DNA of 64,000 nucleotides from Hymenopus coronatus (lineage: Eukaryota > Arthropoda > Insecta > Mantodea > Hymenopodidae), in NCBI GenBank assembly GCA_030762935.1, contig CM060900.1, positions 112,868,620-112,932,619 of the forward strand, written 5' to 3'. Shown in pieces: positions 54,872-64,000 of this stretch; within the stretch, counting starts at the first letter, position 1, and every line of letters begins with the position of its first letter. The notes under the pieces were generated by a model. That model was not told the origin of the DNA. It ran no database searches and saw only the letters and a list, made by a program, of their open reading frames with translations. A program made the position numbers and the translations under genes.

Positions 54872-57800
54872 CTAAAACCTCAAGGTAAAAGAAAGTTTTG
54901 CTAAAAATTTAAAAACCCTGTCCACTGCTCTTGGGTCATCTGCCAGGACCTCGGCAAGAGAGGCCGGCATGCCCATAGATGACCGAATGTGTGCCAGGTG
55001 ACCACACTCCAGCAACACATGACGAACTGTCTGTGCCTCCCCACAGAGCGCACAGACAGGAGCAGGTTCACGTTTAAAAAGGTAACTGTGAGTAAAAATA
55101 CAGTGGCCAATTCTTAGCCGAGCTAGTACTACCTCCTCCCGGCGGAATAAACGAGAGGAGGTTACCCAGTTGACAGGGAGGTCCTTCACCTCTCGCAGCT
55201 TATTACCACGGAGAGCCGACCACTCCGCATGCCAAGTCGAAAAAACGGCTCTCCGTACAGCCACTCTAAAATCTTCTGCTGTTGAATGGGTAATCGTAAC
55301 ACTGGGCGCTGTGACTGCCGATTTCGCTGCCAAATCCGCCGTGTCATTCCCTGGCAAGCCAACGTGTCCAGGAATCCATGCGCACTCCACATTAAAGCCA
55401 GAAGCGTGCAAAATGTGGAGAACGTCCTGGATGTGCTGCACCAAAGGATGGTAATTGTACAGCTCACGAATGCTCTGAAGGGCACTAAGGGAATCACTAA
55501 GAATAAGGCAGTCACCTAATTTTCGACGTCGAATATACAGAAGGGCTTGATAAATAGCATATAGCTCGGCAGAATATATAGATGTGCAACTAGGCAAACC
55601 GTAAGTAGAAGTTGCGGTGCCAGTTACAAAGGCACATCCAACACCGTCGGGGCTCTTACTACCATCGGTGTAAATACAAATACGGCCACTGTATTTGGAT
55701 AAAAATTCTAAAAAGCAACGACGAATACTATCAAGAGGCGTAACAGATTTCCCGTAGAGCGTCATCCCGAGATCGACATGGGAGGTAGCGCGTAACCAAG
55801 GGGGGTGTATACTCTCTCCCTTGGATAACAGCCGAGGAATGTCAACATGGTGCTGGCGTAGAAGCTCACGGAAACGAAAACCTGCTGGCCTGGGGCTCAG
55901 AGAGCGGAGGCAGTATCGCTCGTGCAGCTCAGGGGAGAAAAACGCGTGATAAGTTGGATGCCCAGGCATACACTTCAGCCCACAGCCATAATTAGCAAGC
56001 AGGACATCACGCCGACAACGCAGAGGAGGTTCTCCCGATTCGGCGTAGAGGCTAACAACTGGGCTCGTTGGAAAAGCTCCAACGGCCACACGGATGCCCT
56101 GGTTATGGACTGTGTCTAACCTTCTGAGCACTGAAAGTCGAGCTGAAGAATACACAATGCTGCCATAGTCCAACTTCGAACGAATAACAGCACGATAAAG
56201 ACGGAGCAATGTCGTCCGATCCGCACCCCAAGACTTGCCACTTAGTATCCGTAAAAGATTTAGAGAACGGTCACATCGTGCTCTAAGCTGTGCTATTTGT
56301 GGTGCCCAACAAAGTTTCCGATCGAAGATCAAACCAAGGAATCTCGCCTCGTCTGCGAAAGGAAGTAAATCTGGCCCGAGTCGAAGAGACGGCGGCATAT
56401 GCCACTTACGGCGCCAGAAGTTAACGCAGACTGTCTTCTCAGCGGAGAAACGAAAACCGTGTTTCGAGCTCCATGCATAGAGATTGTCCAAACACCGCTG
56501 GAGACGGCGTTCCAAAAACGGTGTACGCTGAGAAGTACAGAAGATGGCAAAGTCGTCCACGAATAAACAGGAAGAGACACCTTGAGGCACACATAGTGAT
56601 ATGGAATTTATCGCAATAGCAAATAGAGTCACGCTGAGTACCGAGCCCTGCGGCACTCCGTTCTCTTGAATAAAATGGTTAGAAAAAACCGAACCCACCC
56701 TCACTCGAAAAACGCGGTCCCGCATAAACTCCTGAATGACCAACGGTAGGCGTCCACGTATGTTCCAGTTGTGCAGAGAACGCAATATTCCCGCCCGCCA
56801 ACACGTGTCGTAGGCCTTCTCGAGGTCAAAAAATATCCCAACTGTGGGGCTGTTCTTAAGAAACCCGTCCATAATCTGAGTTGACAGAGAGACAAGGTGG
56901 TCAGCAGTTGAACGTCGTCGTCGAAAGCCACACTGGATGTTCGTCAGAAGATTGTGGGATTCCAGCCACCACACCAACCGTCCATTGATCATGCGTTCCA
57001 TCACCTTGCAAACGCAACTGGTGAGGGAAATAGGACGGTAACTGGAAGGAAGATGGCGGTCCTTTCCAGGTTTAAGAATGGGTATGATGGTGGCCTCCCG
57101 CCACTTGTCTGGAAAAATGCCATCAACCCAGACACGATTATAGACCTCGAGTAGGAAATCTTTGCCATCAGGAGAGAGATGTTGCAACATTTGGACGTGG
57201 ATACCATCTGGACCTGGTGCTGAGTGTCGTGAAGAGGAGAGTGCATTGTCTAGCTCTGCCAGGGTGAAAAGGCGATTATAATCCTCAAGGTTGCCAGAAA
57301 GAAACGAGAATTCTTGAGATTCCACCTGGTTCTTAACTGTAAGAAACTCAGGGGAATAGTTGCCTGAGCTAGACACCTCAGCGAAAGCACTGCCTAAAGT
57401 ATTCGCCACGTCAAATGTATCAACAACAGCTCCGGTAGGTGTTTTGAGACCGGCGATGGGCATATGGTTCGGTTTCCCAGCCACACGTCTTAACTTATCC
57501 CATACGACAGAGGAAGGTGTATGTCGATTAAAGGAACCCACGAATTTATTCCATGACATCTTTTTGCTATCCTTAATAACCCGCCTAGAATGTGCACGCA
57601 TCCGTTTATAGTGTATCAGGTTATCCAGTGTAGGAAAACGCTGGAAAACCCGTAGAGCTCGTCTGCGAGCGCGAATAGCATCCCGACAGTCAGCGGTCCA
57701 CCAAGGTACCGGAAATCGACGGCTGTAGCCAGTCGAACGCGGAATGGATTGCTCAGCAGCAGAAAGAATGGTCCCTGTAAGATGTTCGACCAAGTGGTTC

Positions 57801-58561
57801 ACAGAGTCGTGCTCTTCGTAGCTAAATTCAGCCAAGTGGGAGTACAGTTCCCAGCTGGCGTGGTCTAGGCGCCAACTAGGTAAACGGGTGGAACATACAA
57901 CGGGTGTCAAGACACTAATACGACAAGGAAAGTGGTCACTAGAATGCAAATCCGAGATGATATTCCAGCATAAGGTGACTGCCAGCTGAGGGGAACAAAT
58001 TGCAATGTCAATGTGTGAAAAACTATGAAATGCGTCAGATAGAAAGGTGGGCTCTCCGGTGTTCAAGAGAGCAAGATTCTGACTATCCAAGAAGTCTTTA
58101 AGTAGCGTACCTCTCGCACAAGCCCGAGGAGAGCCCCAAAGAGGGTGATGGGCATTGACGTCGCCTACCAATAAAAAGGGTGGTGGCAACTGCGAAATGA
58201 GGTGTTCTAAGTCGCTGTGCGAGAGGTCCGCAGATGGAGGCAAATAGATACTGCAAATGGTGAATGAAGCGGAGGGTAGCTTAATGCTGACAGCAACGGA
58301 CTGGATTGCAGATTGTATGGGTACGGAGTTGGCAAAAATATCATCTCGAATAAGCATCATAGTGCCCCCATGTGCCGGGACACCGTCCTCCGGGGATAAA
58401 TCACATCGTACGGAGGAGTACTGCCTGATGGTAACGGTGTCCTGTGGACGGAGCTTCGTCTCTTGTAAACATACAGCCAAGGGTTCATGCTGGCGCAGCA
58501 ACAAGTCAAGCTCTGGTCGATGTGGTCGAATTCCGCGTATGTTCCAATGGAGGATAGCCAT
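54872..58561 (-). CDS. element IV ORF2: endonuclease, RT, RNase H (1,229 aa)
   Basis: Apurinic-type endonuclease in residues ~1-220: LHWNIRGIRPHRPEL, LAVCLQETKL, FLLVGDVNAHHPLWGS and SSDHFPC. RT in ~430-760: APGPDGIHVQMLQHLS, ILKPGKDRHLPSSYRPISLT, FFDLEKAYDTCW (motif A), NGVPQGSVLSVTLFAIAIN (motif B) and FVDD at 667-670 (motif C with Phe for Tyr). RNase H in ~960-1,085 with all expected acidic positions: YTDGS at 964-968, SAELYAIYQ, LSDSLSALQ and WIPGHVGLPGNDTAD. The C-terminus has a zinc-binding-like CALCGEAQTVRHVLLEC. No stop or frameshift. The enzyme nicks the target, primes reverse transcription from it and removes the RNA strand. The ATG at 58,561 is 22 nt after the ORF1 stop, so reinitiation is plausible. 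Confidence 0.95.
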   Translation of the reverse strand: MAILHWNIRGIRPHRPELDLLLRQHEPLAVCLQETKLRPQDTVTIRQYSSVRCDLSPEDGVPAHGGTMMLIRDDIFANSVPIQSAIQSVAVSIKLPSASFTICSIYLPPSADLSHSDLEHLISQLPPPFLLVGDVNAHHPLWGSPRACARGTLLKDFLDSQNLALLNTGEPTFLSDAFHSFSHIDIAICSPQLAVTLCWNIISDLHSSDHFPCRISVLTPVVCSTRLPSWRLDHASWELYSHLAEFSYEEHDSVNHLVEHLTGTILSAAEQSIPRSTGYSRRFPVPWWTADCRDAIRARRRALRVFQRFPTLDNLIHYKRMRAHSRRVIKDSKKMSWNKFVGSFNRHTPSSVVWDKLRRVAGKPNHMPIAGLKTPTGAVVDTFDVANTLGSAFAEVSSSGNYSPEFLTVKNQVESQEFSFLSGNLEDYNRLFTLAELDNALSSSRHSAPGPDGIHVQMLQHLSPDGKDFLLEVYNRVWVDGIFPDKWREATIIPILKPGKDRHLPSSYRPISLTSCVCKVMERMINGRLVWWLESHNLLTNIQCGFRRRRSTADHLVSLSTQIMDGFLKNSPTVGIFFDLEKAYDTCWRAGILRSLHNWNIRGRLPLVIQEFMRDRVFRVRVGSVFSNHFIQENGVPQGSVLSVTLFAIAINSISLCVPQGVSSCLFVDDFAIFCTSQRTPFLERRLQRCLDNLYAWSSKHGFRFSAEKTVCVNFWRRKWHMPPSLRLGPDLLPFADEARFLGLIFDRKLCWAPQIAQLRARCDRSLNLLRILSGKSWGADRTTLLRLYRAVIRSKLDYGSIVYSSARLSVLRRLDTVHNQGIRVAVGAFPTSPVVSLYAESGEPPLRCRRDVLLANYGCGLKCMPGHPTYHAFFSPELHERYCLRSLSPRPAGFRFRELLRQHHVDIPRLLSKGESIHPPWLRATSHVDLGMTLYGKSVTPLDSIRRCFLEFLSKYSGRICIYTDGSKSPDGVGCAFVTGTATSTYGLPSCTSIYSAELYAIYQALLYIRRRKLGDCLILSDSLSALQSIRELYNYHPLVQHIQDVLHILHASGFNVECAWIPGHVGLPGNDTADLAAKSAVTAPSVTITHSTAEDFRVAVRRAVFSTWHAEWSALRGNKLREVKDLPVNWVTSSRLFRREEVVLARLRIGHCIFTHSYLFKREPAPVCALCGEAQTVRHVLLECGHLAHIRSSMGMPASLAEVLADDPRAVDRVFKFLAKLSFTLRF

Positions 58562-58583
58562 TGAGTATATTATGGGATAAGTT

Positions 58584-60035
58584 TCAAATCGATAGACGCT
58601 TCTGCAGATTGGGATTAGCTGGTCGGTTCAATTTGTTCTTCTTAGGCGTTGGGCTAGTACTATTTTCAGGAGCACGATCCTGCCGTTTCCGCACTGTCCC
58701 TCTGGCAGTGGCGGCAGAATCCTCCTGGTCCATCTCCTCCACAAGGGAGGTCCCTTTTTCAAGAGCAGTTTTAGGTCCAAGTAGTTCGAACCGATTGGAT
58801 GTGCTGATCGGCGAAGACGGCCGTCGCCGATTCACGCCCTCCTCCCCAGATGACCCTTCAGAGGAGGATACACGTGTGGAGTTGCGTGAACTTTTCTTAC
58901 CTTTAGATGACTTGGTAATAGATTGCACATTCTCTTTCAAGAAGTCTTGTCGTACATACTTGGTCTTAAACTGTTTTTCCGGGGCAGAAGACGTCGTGAA
59001 TTTACCAACTTTAGTTCCAGAGGTCGAGGCTTTCGGTGACAACTGTGCAGGACTATTCTGTAAGCTAGCGGATTTGGCAGATGTTGATACCAACTTGGGT
59101 GTAGGTGCCGAAGGCTTTGGCAGCGCTTGGGCTAAAATAACCTTTTCCGCAATTGTAGCCCCGTTCATATCGCCGGTCTGTGTTGCGATTTCCCGACGCG
59201 GTACCGGTTTAGCTGCAACTGAGCTATAGGTACCGGACCTCGGGGCAGAGGGTTGGCGGAGTCGCAGGAGCTTCCGGGCTTCCAAGAAGGACACCTTCTC
59301 TTTCACCCGTATCTCCTGGATCGCTCGTTCCTCTGCAAAACGGGGGCAGTCTCGGGAACTAGATGGGTGTTCCCCGTTACAGTTCACACACGATGGAGCT
59401 GAAGCACAAGCCCCATCGTGGGAGATGTCACCGCAGTGGACGCAGGTGGACTTGCCGGTACACAACTCACTAGTGTGACCAAAACGTTGGCATTTAAAGC
59501 ACCTCAGCGGATTGGGTATATAAGGCCTAACTTCGATGGCTTCATACCCTGCCCTAATCTTTTGAGGCAGATCAACCCGATCAAAAGTAAGAAACAGGGT
59601 ACGAGTAGGCAGGAATTCACCGTTGATCTTACGTTGTACCCGATAAACAGCTGAGACACCCTGAGTCGCAAGATTTTCTTGGATCTCCTCAATTGACAAA
59701 CCGTCCAACGCGCGGGTTGTTATTACACCGCGGGAGGAGTTCAGCGACTTGTGCACCTCGACCTTCACTGGATAGCTGGCTAACATGGTGGCTTTAAGTA
59801 TTCTTGCAGCTTGCGAGGCGGAGTTGGCTTCGACAAGAAGTGTACCATTGCGAGCTCGAACGCAGGATTTAACAGGACCAGCAATGGCATCGAGACCCTT
59901 TTGGATAGTAAAAGGGCTCACCGTAAGGAACTTCTTACCTTCCTCTGTCCTATGAATGACCAAGTAGCGAGGACCACATGACTCGACTACTTCCTTTCCA
60001 ACTTCTTTATTAAGGGGTTTTTGTTTTGGTGCCAT
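58584..60035 (-). CDS. element IV ORF1: zinc-knuckle nucleic-acid-binding protein (483 aa)
   Basis: Intact frame starting MAPKQKPLNKEVGKEVVES at 60,035. Residues ~25-175 look like one or two small alpha/beta RNA-binding folds (YLVIHRTEEGKKFLTVSPFT; VRARNGTLLVEANSASQAAR; YRVQRKINGEFLPTRTLFLT). Three zinc knuckles follow at ~183-233: CFKCQRFGHTSELC, CVHCGDISHDGAC and CVNCNGEHPSSSRDC. The C-terminal 200 residues are Ser/Lys-rich and probably disordered, with KSSKGKKSSRN. Expected to coat the element RNA and deliver it to the nucleus, as for I-factor and Jockey ORF1 proteins. This start is the first ATG after the 5' UTR. Confidence 0.93.
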   Translation of the reverse strand: MAPKQKPLNKEVGKEVVESCGPRYLVIHRTEEGKKFLTVSPFTIQKGLDAIAGPVKSCVRARNGTLLVEANSASQAARILKATMLASYPVKVEVHKSLNSSRGVITTRALDGLSIEEIQENLATQGVSAVYRVQRKINGEFLPTRTLFLTFDRVDLPQKIRAGYEAIEVRPYIPNPLRCFKCQRFGHTSELCTGKSTCVHCGDISHDGACASAPSCVNCNGEHPSSSRDCPRFAEERAIQEIRVKEKVSFLEARKLLRLRQPSAPRSGTYSSVAAKPVPRREIATQTGDMNGATIAEKVILAQALPKPSAPTPKLVSTSAKSASLQNSPAQLSPKASTSGTKVGKFTTSSAPEKQFKTKYVRQDFLKENVQSITKSSKGKKSSRNSTRVSSSEGSSGEEGVNRRRPSSPISTSNRFELLGPKTALEKGTSLVEEMDQEDSAATARGTVRKRQDRAPENSTSPTPKKNKLNRPANPNLQKRLSI

Positions 60036-60494
60036 AGAAAAAATGGTATAAATTCATCCCCCAGTGCTCCCCACCCACCACGGAGCCCAACGAGGGGTCA
60101 CCCCACTGGGGTGACAGGGCTACACAGGGGATATAGCGGGCTCGCCGTCCCACTCACCCTGGAGTTCGGTGTAATACCTAGTCCTGGCCGATTGACTAGG
60201 GGTGGGTTAGTCCCTAGCCTCCCGTTTAGGCAAATCAGAAACCAAAGCGGTGTATTAGGCTGCGCACCCTCCCCAGTTACTGAAAGACAGAAGCCCAGGC
60301 TCAGGTACGCAACCCTCAACCAACCAGGATATTCCTTTTCACCGACACGGGTCTCCACGCACGGCCTACACGTGGGTGGGCATTTTGACCTTCTGGCTCC
60401 CTCACCACTCTGAGGTTGCCCACAGAGGGAGTCAAGGTGGCTCGGGACCCCGGGTGCGCCTAACCCGTACCTACCGTAGTAGGCCCCTGGGGGG
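60036..60494 (-). promoter_or_regulatory. element IV 5' UTR, probable internal promoter
   Basis: 459 bp, GC-rich, no long ORF in frame with ORF1. It opens with a CCCCAGGGGCC palindrome-like start. Promoter function is inferred from element type. Confidence 0.5.
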
Positions 60495-60507
60495 TGTCTG
60501 CGGTGTG
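60495..60507 (+). repeat. 13-bp target duplication, right copy
   Basis: Exact match to 54,621-54,633, followed by the continuation of the host ORF1 zinc knuckle. Confidence 0.95.
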
Positions 60508-61233
60508 GTGAAGCCCATCTACTGAGGGACTGCACAAAGCCCTATGAAGCTCGCCACTGTGTGAACTGTGGTGAGGCGCACGTGGGCTCATACAAAGGCT
60601 GTAAGGTGCGGAAGAGCCTTGTTGAGAGCCGCCGCGAAGGCCCCCAGGAGCCAGCTAATGTGCGCCCTGGGGTGTCCTTCTCCTCGGCACTAAACCGCGC
60701 TGAGGGAACGCTGCGCGCCGCAGAGGCAGCAGCAACTTCCACCCCCGCTGTCACTGCAGAGATTGTGCCAGCTCCGTCCTTGACGGAGACCCCAACCCCC
60801 CAACCTGGTCCGTCTACGTCAACGGAGGAAGCCGCCCCGACGCCCACGCCGGACTACTCCAAAAAAGAAGTCCAAGAAGAGAGGAAAGAAGAACCGCCGG
60901 GCGCTCGGGCAGTCGGGCCAATCAGAGGCTCCTACCTCTGTGAGACCCGAGGCCACGCCCCCAGCACTCCAGCAGCTACCAGTGGCGGAAGCTCCAGCAG
61001 CTGCCGCCATAGTGCCGACTCCAGCAGCGGAGGCTCCCGCTGCACCTACCACCACAGCGGCCATCCCACAGGCGGATCAGGATGAACTTCAGGACCTAGC
61101 CCTGTGGTTCGGTGACCTCCTACCTATACTGCGAAATTTCAAGTTGCAGTACAGTGACCCCAGACTCTCCCCCCTCCAGAAACACACCCTGTTCCTCCAA
61201 ACCTTGGAGCAGTTGTACCCGGGTTCCGCTAAG

Positions 61234-61238
61234 TAATG
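61234..61238 (+). promoter_or_regulatory. TAATG stop-start overlap, element III
   Basis: Same one-base ORF1/ORF2 overlap as in element II at 39,912-39,916, so it is a conserved feature of this family. Confidence 0.75.
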
Positions 61239-63935
61239 GCCTCTAGATTCGTTCGGAGACCATTGCGACTCGCGTACTGGAACGTGAACGGCATCCGGGG
61301 ACAACGCCCAGGCGTCCTTGAGTTTGTACAATCGTACGGAATTGACATCCTGATGGTTTGCGAAACCCATCTGGATGCTGTTACTGACTTCTCGCTGCCT
61401 AGTTACGTCACCCATCGGTCCGATCGGGTCGGCCGAAAGGGTGGCGGGACAATTTTCTTCATTAAGAACCACATAACCCATTCTCCTGTCCAACTCCCAG
61501 CACTACAGCACGTGGAGGCCTGTGCAATCCGGCTTGCCGTCGGCGGGCTAGAAGCGCTGCTGATAGCTGCATATGACCCACCAAAGCACCGCTTCCATGA
61601 GGCGGACTACACCACCCCACTCAACCTTCACCCAATGGTACGCATCGCAGGAGATCTCAACGCGAAGCATGCCCTCTGGCACAGCCGCACCAACAACCCC
61701 CGAGGCCGCGGGCTCTACCGCCTCATCAGCGGAAACCCCGCCCTCGTCGCGCACGGACCTAGAGGACCTACGTGTCATCCGGCTCGCGGCAGACCAAATG
61801 TTCTTGACATCATAATCACCAAGAACACACCATTTCATCTAGACCTCTCGGCGGTCAACGAGTTGGACTCCGACCATGACCATGTCGTGGTGTATACAAC
61901 CGAGACCGTATCAGCTCTGGTGAAACCAGACTGGATAAATGAGATCGACTGGGACGCAGCCGTCCTAGACCTAAACCAAACCGTGGACCCGCGACCGCGC
62001 ATCGATTCCATCGAAGCGCTGGAAGTGGCAGCCACGGCCTTCTCCCGACAACTCCTGAATGTGGTACGCGCGCATACCTACCGCATCCCATCTAACAAAC
62101 CTAACCCGAGAACCATACCTAATGAACTCCGTCAGCTGCTAAAAGCTAAGGCAACCGTACGGAAGCTATGGCAGCGCTTCCGCCATCCCAGGATCCAAGC
62201 AGTGTACCAGCGGTTCAAATCCCTGGCAAGGCGCCTGCTTCGCGCGCACCGCAAAGCGGCCTGGGAACACACAATGGCAAATTTAAACCTGGAAGAGAAA
62301 CAACCCTGGAGGATCATCCGATCTCTCAGGAAAGACAAAAGTCAGTTTCAGCATCCCATCCATGGCACCCGTGGGAGAGACTCTTTTGAGCCCCAGGATA
62401 AAGCCACGGATTTTGCAGATTATCTGGAGTCTCAATTCGAACCCCGCGAAGACCCCCAGGACGAGGACTTTACTGAGCTCGTGGAAGCGACGGTAGACTA
62501 CCTCTATGAGGAGCCCCCGCCGCCCCATGAGATCCGCATTCCTTTAGTCACCCCGAAAGAGGTGGCTTCCCAACTCAACAACCTAAAGCCTAACAAAGCC
62601 CCTGGACATGACGGCGTTACGGCGCCTATGCTCCAGCACCTACCCAGAAAGGCCGTAATCCACCTGACACGGATTTACAATGCATGCCTGCATCTACGTC
62701 ACTTTCCAACGTGTTGGAAGGAGGCGAGGGTAGTATGCATTTTGAAACCCGGCAAGGACCCGGTCTTCCCGTCAAGCTATAGATCTATTAGCTTACTTCC
62801 GATCGTCTCGAAAGTATTCGAGCGGTTACTCCTACCTCGCCTCACCCCTCTCTTCGAAAAGAGACTCCTACTCCAGGATCATCAGTTTGGTTTCCGTACT
62901 GGACATTCCACAACCCTGCAGTTGCTGCGACTGGCTGAGAAGGCTGCCCTGGGCTTCCAGGACAACTTCAAAACAGTCGCGGTACTCTTGGACGTGGAAA
63001 AAGCCTTCGCCACCACGTGGCATCAGGGACTCTTGTACAAGCTCAAGAACGCAGAAATCCCTCCCCCCTACCTTCACCTGCTTAGTAGCTTCCTTCGGGA
63101 CCGCACTTTCAGGGTGAGGGTGGAGGGGAGGCATTCCACAGTCAGACCCATAGCGGCGGGAGTGCCGGAAGGCAGCATGCTGTCGCCGTTACTCTTTGCC
63201 GCCTACATGTCCGACTTCCCCACAGAACCCAGTACAGTTACGTGCCAGTATGCCGACGATGTCCTCATAATGGCGCGTAACAAGAACGCCCGATATTGCT
63301 TCCCCCCGCTACAGAGACAGCTCCAGGCCATAGGCAGATGGAGTGAACAGTGGCGGATGGCCATCAGCCCGCAGAAGAGCTCAGCTCTACTGCTGGCTTA
63401 AGTCCGTGGCTGGCGACCGGAGAGGTCGCTGAGGTTGCGGCGGCGGCGGATCCCCTGGGTCCGCACCGCCAAATACCTTGGAGTCCTCCTCGACCGCGGC
63501 CTTACTTTCACTCCACATGTCAGGGAGAAGGTCGGTATGGGACACGCTGCCCTACGGCAGTTGTTTCCCATCTTCCGCTCCACCATGCCTACACACCTAA
63601 AACTACGGCTGTACCGAGCAGTCATCCGTCCCCTGATGCTGTACGGCTGCGAGGTCTGGGGTTAAATGGCTCGTTCCACCATCCGCAGGCTGCAGACCGT
63701 GCAGAACAGGGCAATGAGGATGATATATGGCACAGACCGTAGATTCCCGTCCCACATTCGCCATTCCCAATCCGGAATCCCTTACAAAGTGGACGTTGTG
63801 CGATAAAGAGCTCGCACAATATACACTAAACTTGCTCCCCACCCAAATCCACAGGTGAACACTCTCGGTCTTTACGACCACACGCTGCCTAGGAGACGCG
63901 TAAGCTACCGCCTTCCCAAGGACGCCTTGGGATGG
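61236..63935 (+). pseudogene. element III ORF2: endonuclease and RT, three late stops
   Basis: The first 721 codons are open. Endonuclease: LAYWNVNGIRGQRPGVLEFV, VCETHL, AGDLNAKHALWHSRTNN and DSDHDHVVV. RT: KPNKAPGHDGVTAPMLQHL, LKPGKDPVFPSSYRSISLLP, DHQFGFRTGHSTTLQL, LLDVEKAFATTWHQGL (motif A), AGVPEGSMLSPLLFAAYMSD (motif B) and YADD at 672-675. An in-frame TAA at 63,399-63,401 ends the long frame, but the same frame goes on with IPWVRTAKYLGVLLDRGLTF, YRAVIRPLMLYGCEVWG, stop at 63,663, TIRRLQTVQNRAMRMIYG, and another stop near 63,804. No RNase H, as usual for Jockey. The lesions lie after the catalytic core. Confidence 0.9.
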
Positions 63936-63959
63936 TAGTTTTCCGGCCGCCTTTCCCTT

Positions 63960-64000
63960 CTTTACAGTTCTAACCGCTAAGTTAAGCAGCATCGGGCCCG
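63960..64000 (+). other. 5S rRNA-like sequence at window edge
   Basis: The last ~25 bases (TAAGTTAAGCAGCATCGGGC and on) strongly resemble the start of the internal control region of animal 5S rRNA, where a GAAGTTAAGCARCRTCGGGC-like block is conserved. The preceding 5S half is not recognisable, and the downstream half lies outside the window, so it could be a 5S-derived SINE, a 5S gene fragment, or chance. Confidence 0.4.

Larger units (their letters stand above)
54634..60494 (-). mobile_element. full-length I-type non-LTR element IV with two intact ORFs
   Basis: 5,861 bp in antisense to its host, bounded by a 13-bp target duplication. On the minus strand: 459-bp 5' UTR beginning CCCCAGGGGCC, ORF1 (483 aa), 22-nt spacer, ORF2 (1,229 aa), a 238-bp 3' UTR with a 10-bp-stem hairpin, and an (ATC)n terminal tail instead of poly(A). 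Both ORFs are uninterrupted, so this is the best candidate in the window for a recently active element. The RNase H domain and FVDD box point to the I superfamily rather than Jockey. Confidence 0.93.
53640..61236 (+). pseudogene. element III ORF1, split by element IV and frameshifted
   Basis: The 5' part (53,640-54,633) matches element II ORF1 up to the second zinc knuckle. Removal of 54,634-60,494 and one copy of the 13-bp duplication restores the knuckle region. Downstream, one extra G near 60,838 relative to element II shifts the frame from the C-terminal tail onward. The original frame is again open from 60,940 to its TAA at 61,234-61,236. Thus this ORF1 has two independent lesions. Confidence 0.9.
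53129..63935 (+). mobile_element. Jockey-clade element III, split by element IV
   Basis: Same family and same 5' start as element II and the same satellite insertion base. ORF1 is interrupted at 54,634-60,494 by an antisense I-type element. ORF2 spans 61,236 to about 63,935 with three late stops. The 3' end is not sharply defined. The sequence after about 63,936 turns into a 5S-rRNA-like motif and no poly(A) or satellite return is seen before the window ends. Confidence 0.9.

Noticed and set aside
55170..58580. Plus-strand ORFs opposite element IV ORF2
   Set aside because: Antisense shadows; the minus-strand reading has every EN-RT-RNase H motif.

Overview
This window looks like nuclear DNA of a polyneopteran-type insect. 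The reasons are an AT-rich background, insect mariner, Tc1, Penelope, Helitron, Jockey and I-type elements, and a 9.4-kb block of mitochondrial DNA in the ancestral insect gene order, read backwards, with genes open under the invertebrate mitochondrial code (TGA=Trp, ATA=Met, AGA=Ser). The species cannot be fixed from the sequence. No ordinary host protein-coding gene is convincing anywhere. Almost everything recognisable is a transposon, satellite, simple repeat or nuclear mitochondrial insert (NUMT), often nested several levels deep.

Layout. 1-14,400: AT-rich DNA holding a decayed Tc1 element split by a DD41D mariner with long inverted ends, tRNA-like SINE heads, a head-to-head SINE pair enclosed by a 17-bp direct repeat, a tiny ND5 NUMT (7,136-7,206), a diverged dispersed repeat, and a mauritiana-type mariner relic with an empty paralogous site elsewhere in the window. 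14,494-21,838: a badly decayed minus-strand non-LTR element with RT and RNase H, interrupted by a Penelope-like element (RT plus GIY-YIG nuclease, inverted terminal arms, 13-bp target duplication) and by a small Helitron. 24,360-25,504: an RT tail that runs into a 650-bp compound tetranucleotide array. 26,395-31,070: minus-strand relics of a Tc1 transposase, a Mutator-like transposase split by a second tiny ND5 NUMT, and a Ty3/Gypsy pol.

31,150-64,000: a ~580-bp tandem satellite in three blocks (31.15-31.90, 35.90-37.68 and 49.99-53.13 kb) loaded with Jockey-clade non-LTR elements. Element I (31.9-35.9 kb) is a scrambled copy with a 3' end placed before a 5' end. Elements II (37,682) and III (53,129) belong to one family, are about 99% identical over their shared ORF1 part, and enter the satellite at the same nucleotide. 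Their ORF1 stop and ORF2 start overlap as TAATG, which suggests translational coupling. Element II is cut off inside ORF2 by the NUMT (40,556-49,988: control region, 12S, tRNA-Val, 16S, ND1, CytB, ND6, ND4L, ND4, ND5, eight further tRNAs and part of ND3). The NUMT carries a frameshift in ND1, two stops and a frameshift in ND5, and a tandemly duplicated tRNA-Arg. Element III is interrupted in its second zinc knuckle by element IV, a 5,861-bp I-type element in antisense with two long intact ORFs (483 and 1,229 aa) and a 13-bp target duplication. The window ends in sequence resembling the internal promoter start of a 5S rRNA gene.

Relative order readable from nesting: satellite, then Jockey insertions, then element IV into III, and NUMT into or beside II. 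Element IV is the only element here with full-length uninterrupted ORFs and is the best candidate for recent activity.
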